This document shows positions 33,651 to 43,117 of a DNA stretch of 64,000 bases, in pieces (position 1 is the first letter of the stretch; the number at the start of each line of letters is the position of its first letter). A model generated the notes under the pieces. It was not told the origin of the DNA, made no database searches, and was given only the letters and a program-made list of their open reading frames with translations. This DNA is from Pseudomonas mendocina (lineage in GTDB: Bacteria; Pseudomonadota; Gammaproteobacteria; Pseudomonadales; Pseudomonadaceae). The stretch covers positions 4,030,001 to 4,094,000 of the forward strand of contig NZ_LR134290.1 of NCBI RefSeq assembly GCF_900636545.1. The letters are read 5' to 3'. The translations under genes were made by a program, and so were the position numbers.

Positions 33651-36215
33651 TCAGGCGAAGACGATCTCCTCGCCCTCGACCTTGGCCTTGACCTTCGCAC
33701 CAGGCGCGAAGTCGCCAGCCAGGATGCGCTGTGCCAGCGGATTCTCGATCCAGCGCTGGATCGCACGCTTGAGCGGACGTGCGCCATACACCGGGTCGTA
33801 ACCGACGGCGATCAGCTTGTCGAGCGCCTCCGGGGTCAGCTCCAGACTCAGATCGCGCTCGGCCAGGCGGCCACGCAGACGCTGCAGCTGAATCTCGGCA
33901 ATACCGGCGATCTGCTCGCGGCCCAGCGGCTCGAACACCACCACCTCGTCGATACGGTTGATGAACTCGGGGCGGAAGTGGCTGCCCACCGCATCCATCA
34001 CCGCGGCGCGCTGTGCTTCCTTGTCGCCGACCAGTTCCTGGATCTGCGCAGAGCCGAGGTTGGAGGTCATCACGATCACGGTGTTCTTGAAGTCGACGGT
34101 GCGGCCGTGGCTGTCAGTCAGACGGCCATCTTCCAGCACCTGCAACAGCACGTTGAACACGTCGGGGTGAGCCTTTTCCACCTCGTCCATCAGCACGACC
34201 GAGTAGGGTTTGCGACGCACCGCCTCGGTCAGGTACCCACCCTCCTCGTAACCCACGTAGCCGGGCGGTGCCCCGATCAGACGGGCGACGCTGTGCTTCT
34301 CCATGAACTCGGACATGTCGATGCGCACCAGCGCTTCCTCGGTGTCGAAGAGGAACTCGGCCAGCGCCTTGCACAGCTCGGTCTTGCCCACCCCGGTCGG
34401 GCCGAGGAACAGGAACGAGCCGCTCGGCCGGTTCGGATCGGCCAATCCTGCACGGGAACGGCGCACGGCGTTGGCCACGGCCACCACCGCTTCGTCCTGA
34501 CCGATCACCCGCTGGTGCAACAGGCCTTCCATCTTCAACAGCTTCTCGCGTTCGCCTTCGAGCATCTTGCTCACTGGGATGCCGGTCCACTTGGATACGA
34601 CTTCGGCGATCTCCTCGTCGGTGACCTTGTTGCGCAGCAGCTGGTTCTCGCTCTTGCCGTGCTGGTCGACCATCTGCAGGCTGCGCTCCAGATCCGGAAT
34701 CACACCGTACTGCAGCTCGGCCATGCGATTGAGGTCGCCCTTGCGCCGCGCAGCCTCAAGCTCGGTCTTGGCCTGCTCGATCTTCTGCTGGATCTGCGCC
34801 GAACCCTGCACCTCGGCCTTTTCCGACTTCCAGATTTCTTCCAGGTCGGCGTATTCCTTCTCCAGCTTGGCGATGTCTTCTTCCAGCTTGACCAGGCGCT
34901 TCTTGGTCGCCTCGTCGTCTTCCTTCTTCAGTGCCTCACGCTCGATTTTCAGCTGGATCAGGCGACGATCCAGACGATCGAGTTCCTCCGGCTTGGAGTC
35001 GATCTCCATACGAATGCGGCTGGCCGCCTCGTCGATCAGGTCGATGGCCTTGTCAGGCAACTGGCGGTCGGTGATGTAGCGATGGCTGAGCTTGGCCGCA
35101 GCGATGATCGCGCCATCGGTGATGGTCACGCCGTGGTGCACCTCGTAGCGCTCTTTGAGGCCACGCAGGATGGCGATGGTGTCCTCTTCGCTCGGTTCGT
35201 CGACCAGCACCTTCTGGAAGCGACGCTCCAGCGCGGCATCCTTCTCGATGAACTGGCGGTACTCATCCAGTGTGGTCGCGCCGACGCAGTGCAGTTCACC
35301 ACGAGCCAGGGCCGGCTTGAGCATGTTGCCAGCGTCCATGGCACCCTCGGCCTTGCCGGCCCCGACCATGGTGTGAAGCTCGTCGATGAACAGGATGATG
35401 CGCCCTTCCTGCTTGCCCAGTTCGTTGAGCACCGCCTTCAGGCGCTCCTCGAACTCACCGCGGAACTTGGCACCGGCGATCAGCGAGCCCATATCCAGCG
35501 ACAACAGACGCTTGTCCTTGAGGCCATCGGGCACCTCACCGTTGACGATGCGCTGGGCCAGGCCTTCGGCGATGGCGGTCTTACCGACGCCGGGCTCACC
35601 GATCAGTACCGGGTTGTTCTTGGTGCGGCGCTGCAGCACCTGGATGGTGCGGCGAATCTCGTCGTCACGGCCGATCACCGGATCGAGCTTGCCATCCTCG
35701 GCACGCTTGGTCAGGTCGACGGTGTACTTGTCCAGCGCCTGGCGCGACTCCTCGACGTTGGGATCATTCACTGCCTGGCCGCCGCGCAGGTTGGCGATGG
35801 CGTTTTCCAGCGCTTTCTTCGACACGCCCTGGCCGAGCAGCAGCTTGCCCAGCTTGGTGTTCTCGTCCATTGCGGCAAGCAGCACCAGCTCACTGGAAAT
35901 GAACTGATCACCCTTCTGCTGTGCCAGACGGTCGGCCTGGTTGAGCAGGCGCGCCAGATCTTGCGACAGGTTGATGTCACCGGTGGGGTTCTGCAGCTTG
36001 CCGAGCTGGTCCAGCTCGCGGGTCAGGCCCTGCCTCAGGCTATTGATGTCGAAGCCGACCTGCATCAGCAGCGGCTTGATCGAGCCGCCCTGCTGCTCCA
36101 GCAAGGCTTGCATAAGGTGCAGCGGTTCGATGGCGGCGTGGTCCATGCCCACGGCCAGGGATTGGGCGTCGGAAAGTGCAAGTTGCAACTTGCTGGTCAA
36201 ACGATCGATACGCAT
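33651..36215 (-). CDS. clpB: Disaggregase ClpB (Hsp100)
   Basis: ClpB extracts polypeptides from aggregates together with DnaK. The 854-residue protein has the N-terminal Clp-N repeat domain (1-145), AAA-1 with Walker A GEPGVGKT (about 205), the coiled-coil M domain (about 410-525) and AAA-2 with Walker A GPTGVGKT (about 606). The frame is open 12 codons further upstream, but [11 protein letters not shown] preceded by GGAAGGA is the family start (36215). A sigma-32-like promoter lies 70 bp upstream. Confidence 0.98.
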   Translation of the reverse strand: MRIDRLTSKLQLALSDAQSLAVGMDHAAIEPLHLMQALLEQQGGSIKPLLMQVGFDINSLRQGLTRELDQLGKLQNPTGDINLSQDLARLLNQADRLAQQKGDQFISSELVLLAAMDENTKLGKLLLGQGVSKKALENAIANLRGGQAVNDPNVEESRQALDKYTVDLTKRAEDGKLDPVIGRDDEIRRTIQVLQRRTKNNPVLIGEPGVGKTAIAEGLAQRIVNGEVPDGLKDKRLLSLDMGSLIAGAKFRGEFEERLKAVLNELGKQEGRIILFIDELHTMVGAGKAEGAMDAGNMLKPALARGELHCVGATTLDEYRQFIEKDAALERRFQKVLVDEPSEEDTIAILRGLKERYEVHHGVTITDGAIIAAAKLSHRYITDRQLPDKAIDLIDEAASRIRMEIDSKPEELDRLDRRLIQLKIEREALKKEDDEATKKRLVKLEEDIAKLEKEYADLEEIWKSEKAEVQGSAQIQQKIEQAKTELEAARRKGDLNRMAELQYGVIPDLERSLQMVDQHGKSENQLLRNKVTDEEIAEVVSKWTGIPVSKMLEGEREKLLKMEGLLHQRVIGQDEAVVAVANAVRRSRAGLADPNRPSGSFLFLGPTGVGKTELCKALAEFLFDTEEALVRIDMSEFMEKHSVARLIGAPPGYVGYEEGGYLTEAVRRKPYSVVLMDEVEKAHPDVFNVLLQVLEDGRLTDSHGRTVDFKNTVIVMTSNLGSAQIQELVGDKEAQRAAVMDAVGSHFRPEFINRIDEVVVFEPLGREQIAGIAEIQLQRLRGRLAERDLSLELTPEALDKLIAVGYDPVYGARPLKRAIQRWIENPLAQRILAGDFAPGAKVKAKVEGEEIVFA

Positions 36216-36284
36216 ATGTCCTTCCTCCATAGTGGCAGGCCGGGACAACATCCCCGAAAAACGAAACCTGCCGAGATGCAGACT

Positions 36285-36312
36285 AGATAAGGACGATTAC
36301 GCCGTATTCAAG
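36285..36312 (-). promoter_or_regulatory. Sigma-32-like promoter of clpB
   Basis: On the minus strand CTTGAAT, a 13-nt spacer and CCTTATCT match the heat-shock consensus, with the same 13-nt spacing as the dnaK and grpE promoters in this window. It lies 70 bp upstream of the clpB start codon. Confidence 0.7.
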
Positions 36313-36332
36313 AGACGACGACTTGACCCAGA

Positions 36333-37070
36333 TCAGCGCCAGATCACCTGCTGCTCCAGCGGAAAGCGCAGGCGCGGGTTATACACACCCTTCTCGCCCT
36401 CGCGCCCGACGGCCAGGAGCATGATCGGAATGGCCTGACGCGGAATATCCAGCACGCGACGCAGGCGCACTTCATCGAATCCTTCCATCGGACAGGTTGC
36501 ATAGCCGTGGCTCTGGAAGGCGAGCATCAGGTTCTCCGCCGCCAGCGCAGTGGACTTCACCGCCCACAGGCGCATGTCGGCCTTGCTATTGGGCTTGCGC
36601 ATCAGCGGCTTGCGCAGTCCCACCAGACGCACCAGTTGCCGCTTGAACAGGCCCAGCAGCCCCAACGGCCCCTGGTTGTACTGGAACGGCGCGGTCTTGC
36701 TGTAGAAGCTGCGGATGCGCACCGGCACTTGGGCCTCCGGCCAGTAGTCGATGATGTTTCGACAGGCCTGGCGCCAGGTGTCAGGACGCGCCAGCACGGC
36801 GATGATCAGAGGCGCACGGGCGCCGTTCTGGCTCATGCACACCGGCTGCAACTGCGCCAGCAGCGCCGCATCGCGAATCACCTGAAAGCTCCAGGGCTGC
36901 AGGTTGCAGGAACTCGGCGCCAGCATGGCCAGCTCCAGGCAGTCGCGAATCACCGCATCCGGCACCGCTTCTGGGGTGAAGCGGCGCACCGCGCGGCGGC
37001 TTTCGATAAGCGCACGAAGTTCGGCCGGTGAAGCCTTGGCGGGCGCTTGCTCGTGGGGAAAGCTGGTCAT
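36333..37070 (-). CDS. Nitroreductase family protein
   Basis: A 245-residue FMN-dependent nitroreductase-fold protein. N-terminal IESRRAVRRFTPEAVPD (about 23-39) and APSSCNLQPWSFQVI (about 52-66) are the usual FMN-binding signatures. The C-terminal GYATCPMEGFDEVRLRRVL matches the family's second motif. The start at 37070 (MTSFPHEQ) has GGAG 7 nt upstream; the frame opens earlier. It lies directly upstream of clpB, the clpB sigma-32 promoter falling just past its stop codon. Substrate unknown; quinone or nitroaromatic reduction is typical of the family. Confidence 0.9.
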   Translation of the reverse strand: MTSFPHEQAPAKASPAELRALIESRRAVRRFTPEAVPDAVIRDCLELAMLAPSSCNLQPWSFQVIRDAALLAQLQPVCMSQNGARAPLIIAVLARPDTWRQACRNIIDYWPEAQVPVRIRSFYSKTAPFQYNQGPLGLLGLFKRQLVRLVGLRKPLMRKPNSKADMRLWAVKSTALAAENLMLAFQSHGYATCPMEGFDEVRLRRVLDIPRQAIPIMLLAVGREGEKGVYNPRLRFPLEQQVIWR

Positions 37071-37201
37071 AGGGGCACTCCTCGGCAGTCGCCCGATTAA
37101 GCAACCGGGCGGCTCTGCGAACAAGGGTACGGGAGGAAATGACCGTGGATTTGGCCGATTAGCCTCACCTGCGCCTCAGATCGAGCGCGCAGGTGCCACG
37201 G

Positions 37202-37687
37202 CTAGAGGCCGAGCGCCTTTTCGATGGCCTGGATCAGTGCAGGGTCATCCGGCGCGGTGCGCGGTGAGAAGCGCGCCAGCACGCGGCCGTCCTGGCCGAC
37301 CAGAAACTTCTCGAAGTTCCAGGTGATGTCCCCAGGAAACTCCGCGCCCTCGCCCGCCAGCAGGCGATACAGCGGGTGCCGACCGGGGCCGTTGACCTCC
37401 AGCTTGCTACCCAGCGGGAAGGTCACGCCATAGTTGAGGCTACAGAACGAACGGATCTCGTCCTCGCTGCCCGGCTCCTGACCGGCGAACTGGTTGCATG
37501 GCACTCCCAATACCGTGAAGCCGTTGCCCTTGTATTGCTGGTAGAGCTTTTCCAGCCCCGCGTACTGAGGCGTCAAACCGCACTTGGAGGCGACATTGAC
37601 CACCAGCACCACTTGGCCCTTGTAAGGCGCCAGCGGCAGTTCCTGGCCATCCAGCGCACGTAGATTGAGATCGTGAAAGGCACTCAT
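37202..37687 (-). CDS. Glutathione peroxidase family protein
   Basis: A 161-residue thiol peroxidase of the glutathione peroxidase family. It keeps the peroxidatic Cys in NVASKCGLTPQY (Cys about 36), the Gln in NQFAGQEPGS (about 70) and the catalytic Trp-Asn in WNFEKF (about 123). As in most bacterial members, a cysteine replaces selenocysteine; thioredoxin may be the real reductant. It lies between the nitroreductase gene and slyD on the same strand, with a slyD terminator upstream of it. Confidence 0.94.
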   Translation of the reverse strand: MSAFHDLNLRALDGQELPLAPYKGQVVLVVNVASKCGLTPQYAGLEKLYQQYKGNGFTVLGVPCNQFAGQEPGSEDEIRSFCSLNYGVTFPLGSKLEVNGPGRHPLYRLLAGEGAEFPGDITWNFEKFLVGQDGRVLARFSPRTAPDDPALIQAIEKALGL

Positions 37688-37773
37688 GACGAACTTCCTC
37701 AGCGAATTCAGTGCAACGGGCGCAATGCCCGGTAATCCTCAAGGCAGCTGCGATTGGGCAAGCCACCATGCAT

Positions 37774-37797
37774 GAAAAAGGCGCCCTGAGGCGCCTT
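37774..37797 (-). terminator. Terminator of slyD
   Basis: Eight-bp stem AAGGCGCC / GGCGCCTT with a 4-nt loop, followed on the minus strand by further T residues. It lies 75 bp past the slyD stop codon and before the glutathione peroxidase gene. Confidence 0.75.
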
Positions 37798-37872
37798 CAT
37801 CGCAAGCTTGAGCTTAGCAGCGGTTGAACCGGTGGGTACGACCGCAAGTCGCCTGATCGGCAACTCAGCCTG

Positions 37873-38358
37873 TTAGTGGTGGTGACCACCTTCGCCGTGG
37901 ATGTGACCGTGAGCCACTTCCTCTTCGCTGGCGTCACGCACGCTCACCACCTTGACCTTGAAGTTCAGGCGCTGGCCAGCCAGCGGGTGGTTGCCGTCGA
38001 CGGTCACGTCGTCGCCATCGATGTCACGGATGGTGACGATCTGCATGCTGCCGTCCGGGCCGGAGGCATGGAACTGCATGCCCACTTCCAGGGTGTCGAC
38101 GCCTTCGAACATGGCGCGGCTCAGAGTGGCAACCAGCTCGGCGCTGTATTCGCCGTAGGCTTCTTCCGGCTCGACGGAGACTTCGACGTCGTCACCGGCT
38201 TTCTTGCCGACCAGAGCCTTTTCCAGACCGGCGATGATGTTGCCGGCACCATGCAGATAAACCAGTGGCGCGCCGCCAGCGGAGCTGTCGATCACCTCAC
38301 CGGCATCGTTGGTCAGGGTATAGTCGATGGAGACAGCCTTGTTGGCGGCGATCAGCAT
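37873..38358 (-). CDS. slyD: FKBP-type peptidyl-prolyl isomerase SlyD
   Basis: SlyD is a peptidyl-prolyl cis-trans isomerase, chaperone and nickel-binding protein. The 161-residue protein has the FKBP fold (1-70 and 125-145) with the inserted IF chaperone domain (about 70-125) and a His-rich C-terminus (HGHIHGEGGHHH) that is short compared with E. coli SlyD. The frame is open upstream from a TTG, but MLIAANKAVSIDYTL (38358), preceded by AAAGG, is the normal start. Confidence 0.95.
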   Translation of the reverse strand: MLIAANKAVSIDYTLTNDAGEVIDSSAGGAPLVYLHGAGNIIAGLEKALVGKKAGDDVEVSVEPEEAYGEYSAELVATLSRAMFEGVDTLEVGMQFHASGPDGSMQIVTIRDIDGDDVTVDGNHPLAGQRLNFKVKVVSVRDASEEEVAHGHIHGEGGHHH

Positions 38359-38444
38359 GGGGAGACCTTTTGCGAAAGAGAAATGAACGGGCAAGTCTAA
38401 CCAAGGCCGGCCTGGATTGCGACCCGAGCCCGGACAAACGGGCT

Positions 38445-38654
38445 GTGCGTATCCTTGATTTTCGTCAGGACGAGCATGGCGACTGGGTGGCAGTCTTATC
38501 TTGTGGCCATACTCAGCATGTGCGCCACCGACCGCCCTGGCAGAATCGGCCCTGGGTACTCGATCCCCAGCAACGCCAGGTCAGACAGGGTAGTGTCTTC
38601 CCCTGCGGCTGGTGTGCCATGGATCGGTCGCACGATGACTTCAAGGAAGCTTAA
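38445..38654 (+). CDS. Small DUF3565-like cysteine protein
   Basis: A short protein of about 69 residues with the pattern CGHTQHVRHRPPW...RPWVLD and a later CGWC pair. This Cys/His arrangement is that of DUF3565 proteins and may bind zinc. The start is uncertain: no ATG is available, and I use GTG 38445 because the conserved region begins there; the frame is open well upstream with no better site. Its TAA directly abuts the ackA ATG, so it is probably cotranscribed with ackA-pta. Function unknown. Confidence 0.65.
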   Translation: MRILDFRQDEHGDWVAVLSCGHTQHVRHRPPWQNRPWVLDPQQRQVRQGSVFPCGWCAMDRSHDDFKEA

Positions 38655-39839
38655 ATGTCTGCACGCAACATTCTGGTGATCAACTGCGGCAGTTCGTCGA
38701 TCAAGTTCGCCTTGGTCAACGAAGCGCAGGAAACCTTCATTCTCAGCGGTCTGGCCGAACGCCTGGGCAGCCCCGAAGCGGTACTGCACTGGCAGCAGGG
38801 CGAACACAAGGACAGCCTGGTGCTGTCGGGAGCCGACCATCGCCTGGCCCTCTCCCACCTGCTGCCCATCGTGCAGCAGGCCGCCGCCGGCGAGCTGCAC
38901 GGCATCGGCCACCGCGTGGTGCATGGCGGCGAACATTTCTCCGGCGCCACGCGTCTGGATGCCGTCAGCCTGCAGGCGATCCGTCATATCGCGCCACTGG
39001 CTCCGCTGCACAACCCTGCCAACCTGCAAGGCATCGAAGCGGCGATGAAGCTGTTCCCCAACCTGGTGCAGGTGGCGGTGTTCGACACCGCCTTCCACCA
39101 GAGCCTGCCCGAGCACGCCTATCGCTACGCCGTACCGCACGCGCTCTACGCTGAGCACGGCGTACGCCGCTACGGTTTCCACGGCACCAGCCACCGTTAC
39201 GTCAGCCGCAAGGCGGCGCAAATGAGCGGCCTGGCATTCGACGCCAGCAGTTGGCTGGTGGCCCATCTGGGTAATGGCAGCTCCACCTGCGCCGTGGAGA
39301 ATGGGCACAGCCGCGACACCAGCATGGGGCTGACGCCACTGGAGGGCCTGGTGATGGGCACGCGCAGTGGCGATGTCGACCCCAACCTGCACAGCCACCT
39401 GTCACGCACCCTGGGCTGGAGCCTGGAACAGATCGACAGCATGCTCAACAAGGACAGCGGCCTGCTCGGCCTGTCCGGCCTGTCCAACGACATGCGCACG
39501 CTGGAGCAGGCGCGCGAACAGGGCCACGTCGGCGCGAGCCTGGCCATCGAAGTGTTCTGCTACCGCCTGGCCAAGTCGCTGGCCTCGATGAGCTGCGCAC
39601 TGCGTCGTCTCGATGGACTGATCTTCACCGGCGGCATCGGCGAGAACTCGGCGCTGATTCGCAGCAAGACGCTCGACCACCTCACGCTGCTCGGACTCAA
39701 GCTCGATGCCGAGGCCAACGCCCGCTGCGTGCGCGGCATAGCCGGCGCCATTCACGCCGATGGCCACGTGCGCGTACTGGTGGTGCCAACCAACGAAGAG
39801 CGGCAGATCGCCCTCGATACCCTTGCCCTGCTCGACTGA
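38655..39839 (+). CDS. ackA: Acetate kinase
   Basis: AckA interconverts acetyl phosphate and acetate with ATP. The 394-residue protein has the ASKHA-fold signatures [12 protein letters not shown] (about 6-17), [11 protein letters not shown] (about 175-185), the VAHLGNGSS phosphate loop and GTRSGDVDP. It begins immediately after the small DUF3565-like gene and is followed 9 bp later by pta. Together they make ATP from acetyl-CoA during anaerobic or pyruvate-overflow growth. Confidence 0.97.
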   Translation: MSARNILVINCGSSSIKFALVNEAQETFILSGLAERLGSPEAVLHWQQGEHKDSLVLSGADHRLALSHLLPIVQQAAAGELHGIGHRVVHGGEHFSGATRLDAVSLQAIRHIAPLAPLHNPANLQGIEAAMKLFPNLVQVAVFDTAFHQSLPEHAYRYAVPHALYAEHGVRRYGFHGTSHRYVSRKAAQMSGLAFDASSWLVAHLGNGSSTCAVENGHSRDTSMGLTPLEGLVMGTRSGDVDPNLHSHLSRTLGWSLEQIDSMLNKDSGLLGLSGLSNDMRTLEQAREQGHVGASLAIEVFCYRLAKSLASMSCALRRLDGLIFTGGIGENSALIRSKTLDHLTLLGLKLDAEANARCVRGIAGAIHADGHVRVLVVPTNEERQIALDTLALLD

Positions 39840-39848
39840 GGTCTATTC

Positions 39849-41963
39849 ATGCATACCTTCTTCATCGCCCCCACCGGTTTCGGTGTCGGTCTTACCTCCA
39901 TCAGTCTGGGGCTGGTCGGCGCACTGGAGCGCAGCGGCCTCAAGGTCGGATTCTTCAAGCCCATCGCCCAGCCGCATGCCGGCGACCTCGGTCCGGAGCG
40001 TTCCAGCGAGCTGGTCGCGCGCACCCATGGCTTGAACTCGCCCAAACCGCTGCCACTGAGCCATGTCGAGCGCATGCTCGGCGATGGCCAGCTGGATGAG
40101 TTGCTGGAAGAAATCATCAGCCTCTATCAGCAGGCTGCCGTCGACAAGGACGTGGTCATCGTCGAAGGCATGGTGCCGACGCGCCACGCCAGCTACGCCG
40201 CACGAGTCAACTTTCACCTGGCCAAGAGCCTGGACGCCGACGTGATACTGGTCAGCGCGCCGGAAGACGAAAGCCTCACGGAACTGTCCGACCGCATCGA
40301 AATCCAGGCGCAACTGTTTGGCGGCCCGAAGGACCCGAAAGTGCTCGGGGTGATTCTCAACAAGGTGCGCAGCGAGGACGGCATCGAGGCCTTCGCCGAA
40401 CGTCTGGAAGAGTTTTCGCCACTGCTCAAGACCGAGAGCTTCCGCCTCCTGGGCTGCATTCCCTGGCAGGACGAACTGAATGCGCCACGCACCAAGGACA
40501 TCGCCGAGCTGCTCGGCGCACGCATCCTCAACGCTGGCGACTACGAGCAACGGCGCATGCTCAAGATCGTGCTCTGTGCCCGCGCCGTGGCCAACAGCGT
40601 ACAACTGCTCAAACCGGGCACCCTGGTGGTGACGCCGGGTGATCGCGACGACATCATCCTCTCCGCCTGCCTGGCGGCGATGAATGGCGTTCCCCTGGCC
40701 GGCCTGCTGCTGTGCAGCGATTTCGCCCCAGATCCACGCATCATGGAATTGTGCCAGGGCGCCCTGGCCAGCGGCCTGCCGGTGATGACGGTGAGCACCG
40801 GCTCTTACGATACGGCCACCAACCTCAATCGCCTGAACAAGGAAATCCCGCTGGATGACCGCGAGCGCGCGGGCAAGGTCTCCGACTTCGTCGCCAGCCA
40901 TATCGACCACGACTGGCTGGCCAATCGCTGCGGCACGCCGCGTGAGCTGCGCCTGTCGCCACCGGCCTTCCGTTATCAACTGGTGCAACGAGCCAAGGCC
41001 GCAGCCAAGCGCATCGTTCTCCCCGAAGGCAGCGAACCGCGTACCGTACAGGCTGCCGCCATCTGCCAGGCCCGAGGCATCGCCCGCTGCGTACTGCTGG
41101 CCAAGCCGGAAGACGTTCATGCAGTCGCCCGAGCCCAAGGTATCGAGCTGCCGGAAGGCCTGGAAATTCTCGACCCGGACCTGATTCGCGGCCGCTACGT
41201 CGAGCCGATGGTCGAGTTGCGCAAGGGCAAGGGCCTCAACGCCCCGATGGCCGAGGCGCAGCTGGAAGACACCGTGGTACTCGGCACCATGATGCTGGCG
41301 CTGGATGAAGTGGACGGCCTGGTTTCCGGTGCCATCCACACCACCGCCAATACCATTCGCCCGGCGCTGCAACTGATCAAGACCGCCCCCGGCTACAACC
41401 TGGTGTCCTCGGTGTTCTTCATGCTGCTGCCGGATCAGGTGCTGGTCTATGGCGACTGCGCAGTGAACCCGGACCCGAATGCCGAACAGCTCGCCGAGAT
41501 CGCCCTGCAGAGTGCCAACTCGGCACTGGCCTTCGGCATCCCGCCGCGCGTTGCCATGCTCAGCTATTCCACCGGTGACTCCGGCAGTGGCGAGGAAGTG
41601 GAAAAGGTGCGCGCCGCCACCCGCCTGGCCCGCGAGAAGCGCCCCGATCTATTGCTCGACGGCCCGCTGCAATACGACGCCGCCGCCATCGAGAGCGTGG
41701 GGCGGCAAAAGGCCCCCAACAGCCCGGTGGCCGGCCGCGCCACGGTATTCGTATTCCCTGACCTGAACACCGGTAACACCACCTACAAGGCAGTGCAGCG
41801 TAGCGCCGACTGCATCAGCGTCGGCCCGATGCTGCAGGGCCTGCGTAAACCGGTGAACGATCTGTCGCGCGGCGCCTTGGTCGACGATATCGTCTACACC
41901 ATCGCCCTTACCGCGATTCAGGCAGCCAATCTGCCAACTGAAGCGAGCGGTAAGGCGCCGTAG
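39849..41963 (+). CDS. pta: Phosphate acetyltransferase (long form)
   Basis: Pta interconverts acetyl-CoA and acetyl phosphate. The 704-residue protein is the long type: an N-terminal P-loop-like BioD/CobQ domain (about 1-200), a DRTGG domain (about 220-330) and the catalytic C-terminal domain (about 375-700) with EGSEPRTVQAA, SGAIHTTANTIRPALQ and YSTGDSGSGEEVEKV. The gene follows ackA by 9 bp and completes the acetate pathway. About 240 bp without clear signals, apart from a GC hairpin near 41984-42000, separate it from the next gene. Confidence 0.97.
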   Translation: MHTFFIAPTGFGVGLTSISLGLVGALERSGLKVGFFKPIAQPHAGDLGPERSSELVARTHGLNSPKPLPLSHVERMLGDGQLDELLEEIISLYQQAAVDKDVVIVEGMVPTRHASYAARVNFHLAKSLDADVILVSAPEDESLTELSDRIEIQAQLFGGPKDPKVLGVILNKVRSEDGIEAFAERLEEFSPLLKTESFRLLGCIPWQDELNAPRTKDIAELLGARILNAGDYEQRRMLKIVLCARAVANSVQLLKPGTLVVTPGDRDDIILSACLAAMNGVPLAGLLLCSDFAPDPRIMELCQGALASGLPVMTVSTGSYDTATNLNRLNKEIPLDDRERAGKVSDFVASHIDHDWLANRCGTPRELRLSPPAFRYQLVQRAKAAAKRIVLPEGSEPRTVQAAAICQARGIARCVLLAKPEDVHAVARAQGIELPEGLEILDPDLIRGRYVEPMVELRKGKGLNAPMAEAQLEDTVVLGTMMLALDEVDGLVSGAIHTTANTIRPALQLIKTAPGYNLVSSVFFMLLPDQVLVYGDCAVNPDPNAEQLAEIALQSANSALAFGIPPRVAMLSYSTGDSGSGEEVEKVRAATRLAREKRPDLLLDGPLQYDAAAIESVGRQKAPNSPVAGRATVFVFPDLNTGNTTYKAVQRSADCISVGPMLQGLRKPVNDLSRGALVDDIVYTIALTAIQAANLPTEASGKAP

Positions 41964-42203
41964 CCACCCTGGATGGGCAAGCGCCGGCCGTGATGGCCGG
42001 TGCGCACGGCAGAGCCCGCTAATGAGCGAAACCCGATGGTCAATGCTGGCACTTGCAGGTCAGTGCACAAGCGTTAACCTTGGCGCCGAACCAGCTCGCT
42101 GCACGGAACGCCGCAGCTCTTTCGACTGATACGGGGCACAGAGAAAGCCCCATTCTCAGGCTGCCCGCCGGACGTGCAGCCTGCCTACGGAGGCGTTCGC
42201 CCG

Positions 42204-43100
42204 ATGCTGCACTTTCTTCCCGCGCCGCTGCGCGGCCTGATCGCGAGCCTGCTGCTGGCTCTGAACACCCTGTTCTGGTGCTGGCCGCTGTTCTTCGTTG
42301 CTCTGCTCAAGTTGCTGCTGCCCTTCGCGCCCATCCAGCGCGCGCTGCGCTTCGTCATGCATGGCATCGCTGAAAGCTGGATCGGCGTGAACAAGTTCTG
42401 GATGCGCCTGGTCGGCCATATCGACTGGAAGGTGCAGGGCCTGGAACGCTTCGATACGCGCCATTCCTACCTGGTCACCAGCAATCATCAGAGCTGGGTG
42501 GATATCCTGGTGCTGCAGTACCTGCTCAACCGGCGCATGCCGCTGCTGAAGTTCTTCCTCAAGCAGGAGCTGATCTGGGTACCGGTAATCGGCCTGTGCT
42601 GGTGGGCTCTGGAGTTTCCCTTCATGAAGCGCTTCAGCAAGGAGTACCTGGCCAAGTACCCGGAGAAGCGCGGTCAGGACCTGGCCACCACCCGCCGCGC
42701 CTGCGCACGCTACAAGAGCAACCCGGTGGCGGTGTTCAATTTCCTCGAGGGCACGCGCCTGACCCCGGGCAAGCATGCGCAGCAGCAGTCTCCGTTCCAG
42801 TACCTGTTGAGACCCAAGGCTGGCGGCATCGCCTTCGTGCTCGATGCGATGGGTGAGCAGTTGCACGCCATCGTCAACGTCACCATCCACTACCCACATG
42901 GCGTTCCGGGCTTCTGGGACCTGCTCTGCGGTCGACTGGATGCCGTGCAGGTGAACTTCAAGCAGGTCGACATTCCACGCGAATTCATCGGCCGCAACTA
43001 CGATCAGGACGACGACTACCGCCTGGCATTCCAGCAGTGGGTCAACCGCTTGTGGGAAGAGAAGGACGCGGAACTGGCCAGCCTGCACCAGCAGGCCTGA
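42204..43100 (+). CDS. Lysophospholipid acyltransferase-type protein (YihG-like)
   Basis: A 298-residue membrane acyltransferase of the PlsC/LPLAT superfamily, similar to E. coli YihG. It has a hydrophobic N-terminus (about 10-40), the HX4D catalytic motif in SNHQSWVDI (about 94-102), and FNFLEGTRLTPGK (about 175-187) as the EGTR motif. The start at 42204 follows GGAGG. It is probably an acyltransferase acting on phospholipid precursors; substrate not determined. It is convergent with the GGDEF-EAL gene, with only 15 bp between stops. Confidence 0.9.
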   Translation: MLHFLPAPLRGLIASLLLALNTLFWCWPLFFVALLKLLLPFAPIQRALRFVMHGIAESWIGVNKFWMRLVGHIDWKVQGLERFDTRHSYLVTSNHQSWVDILVLQYLLNRRMPLLKFFLKQELIWVPVIGLCWWALEFPFMKRFSKEYLAKYPEKRGQDLATTRRACARYKSNPVAVFNFLEGTRLTPGKHAQQQSPFQYLLRPKAGGIAFVLDAMGEQLHAIVNVTIHYPHGVPGFWDLLCGRLDAVQVNFKQVDIPREFIGRNYDQDDDYRLAFQQWVNRLWEEKDAELASLHQQA

Positions 43101-43117
43101 AGCGCCAGCGGCGCTTC
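43099..43117. terminator. Hairpin across two convergent stop codons
   Basis: GAAGCGCC-AGC-GGCGCTTC, an 8-bp stem with a 3-nt loop, overlapping the TGA of the acyltransferase gene and that of the opposite GGDEF-EAL gene. No T tract, so a weak or bidirectional 3'-end structure. Confidence 0.4.

Noticed and set aside
33978..36290. A 770-codon open frame on the plus strand opposite clpB
   Set aside because: Antisense to clpB; composition and lack of motifs show a shadow frame.
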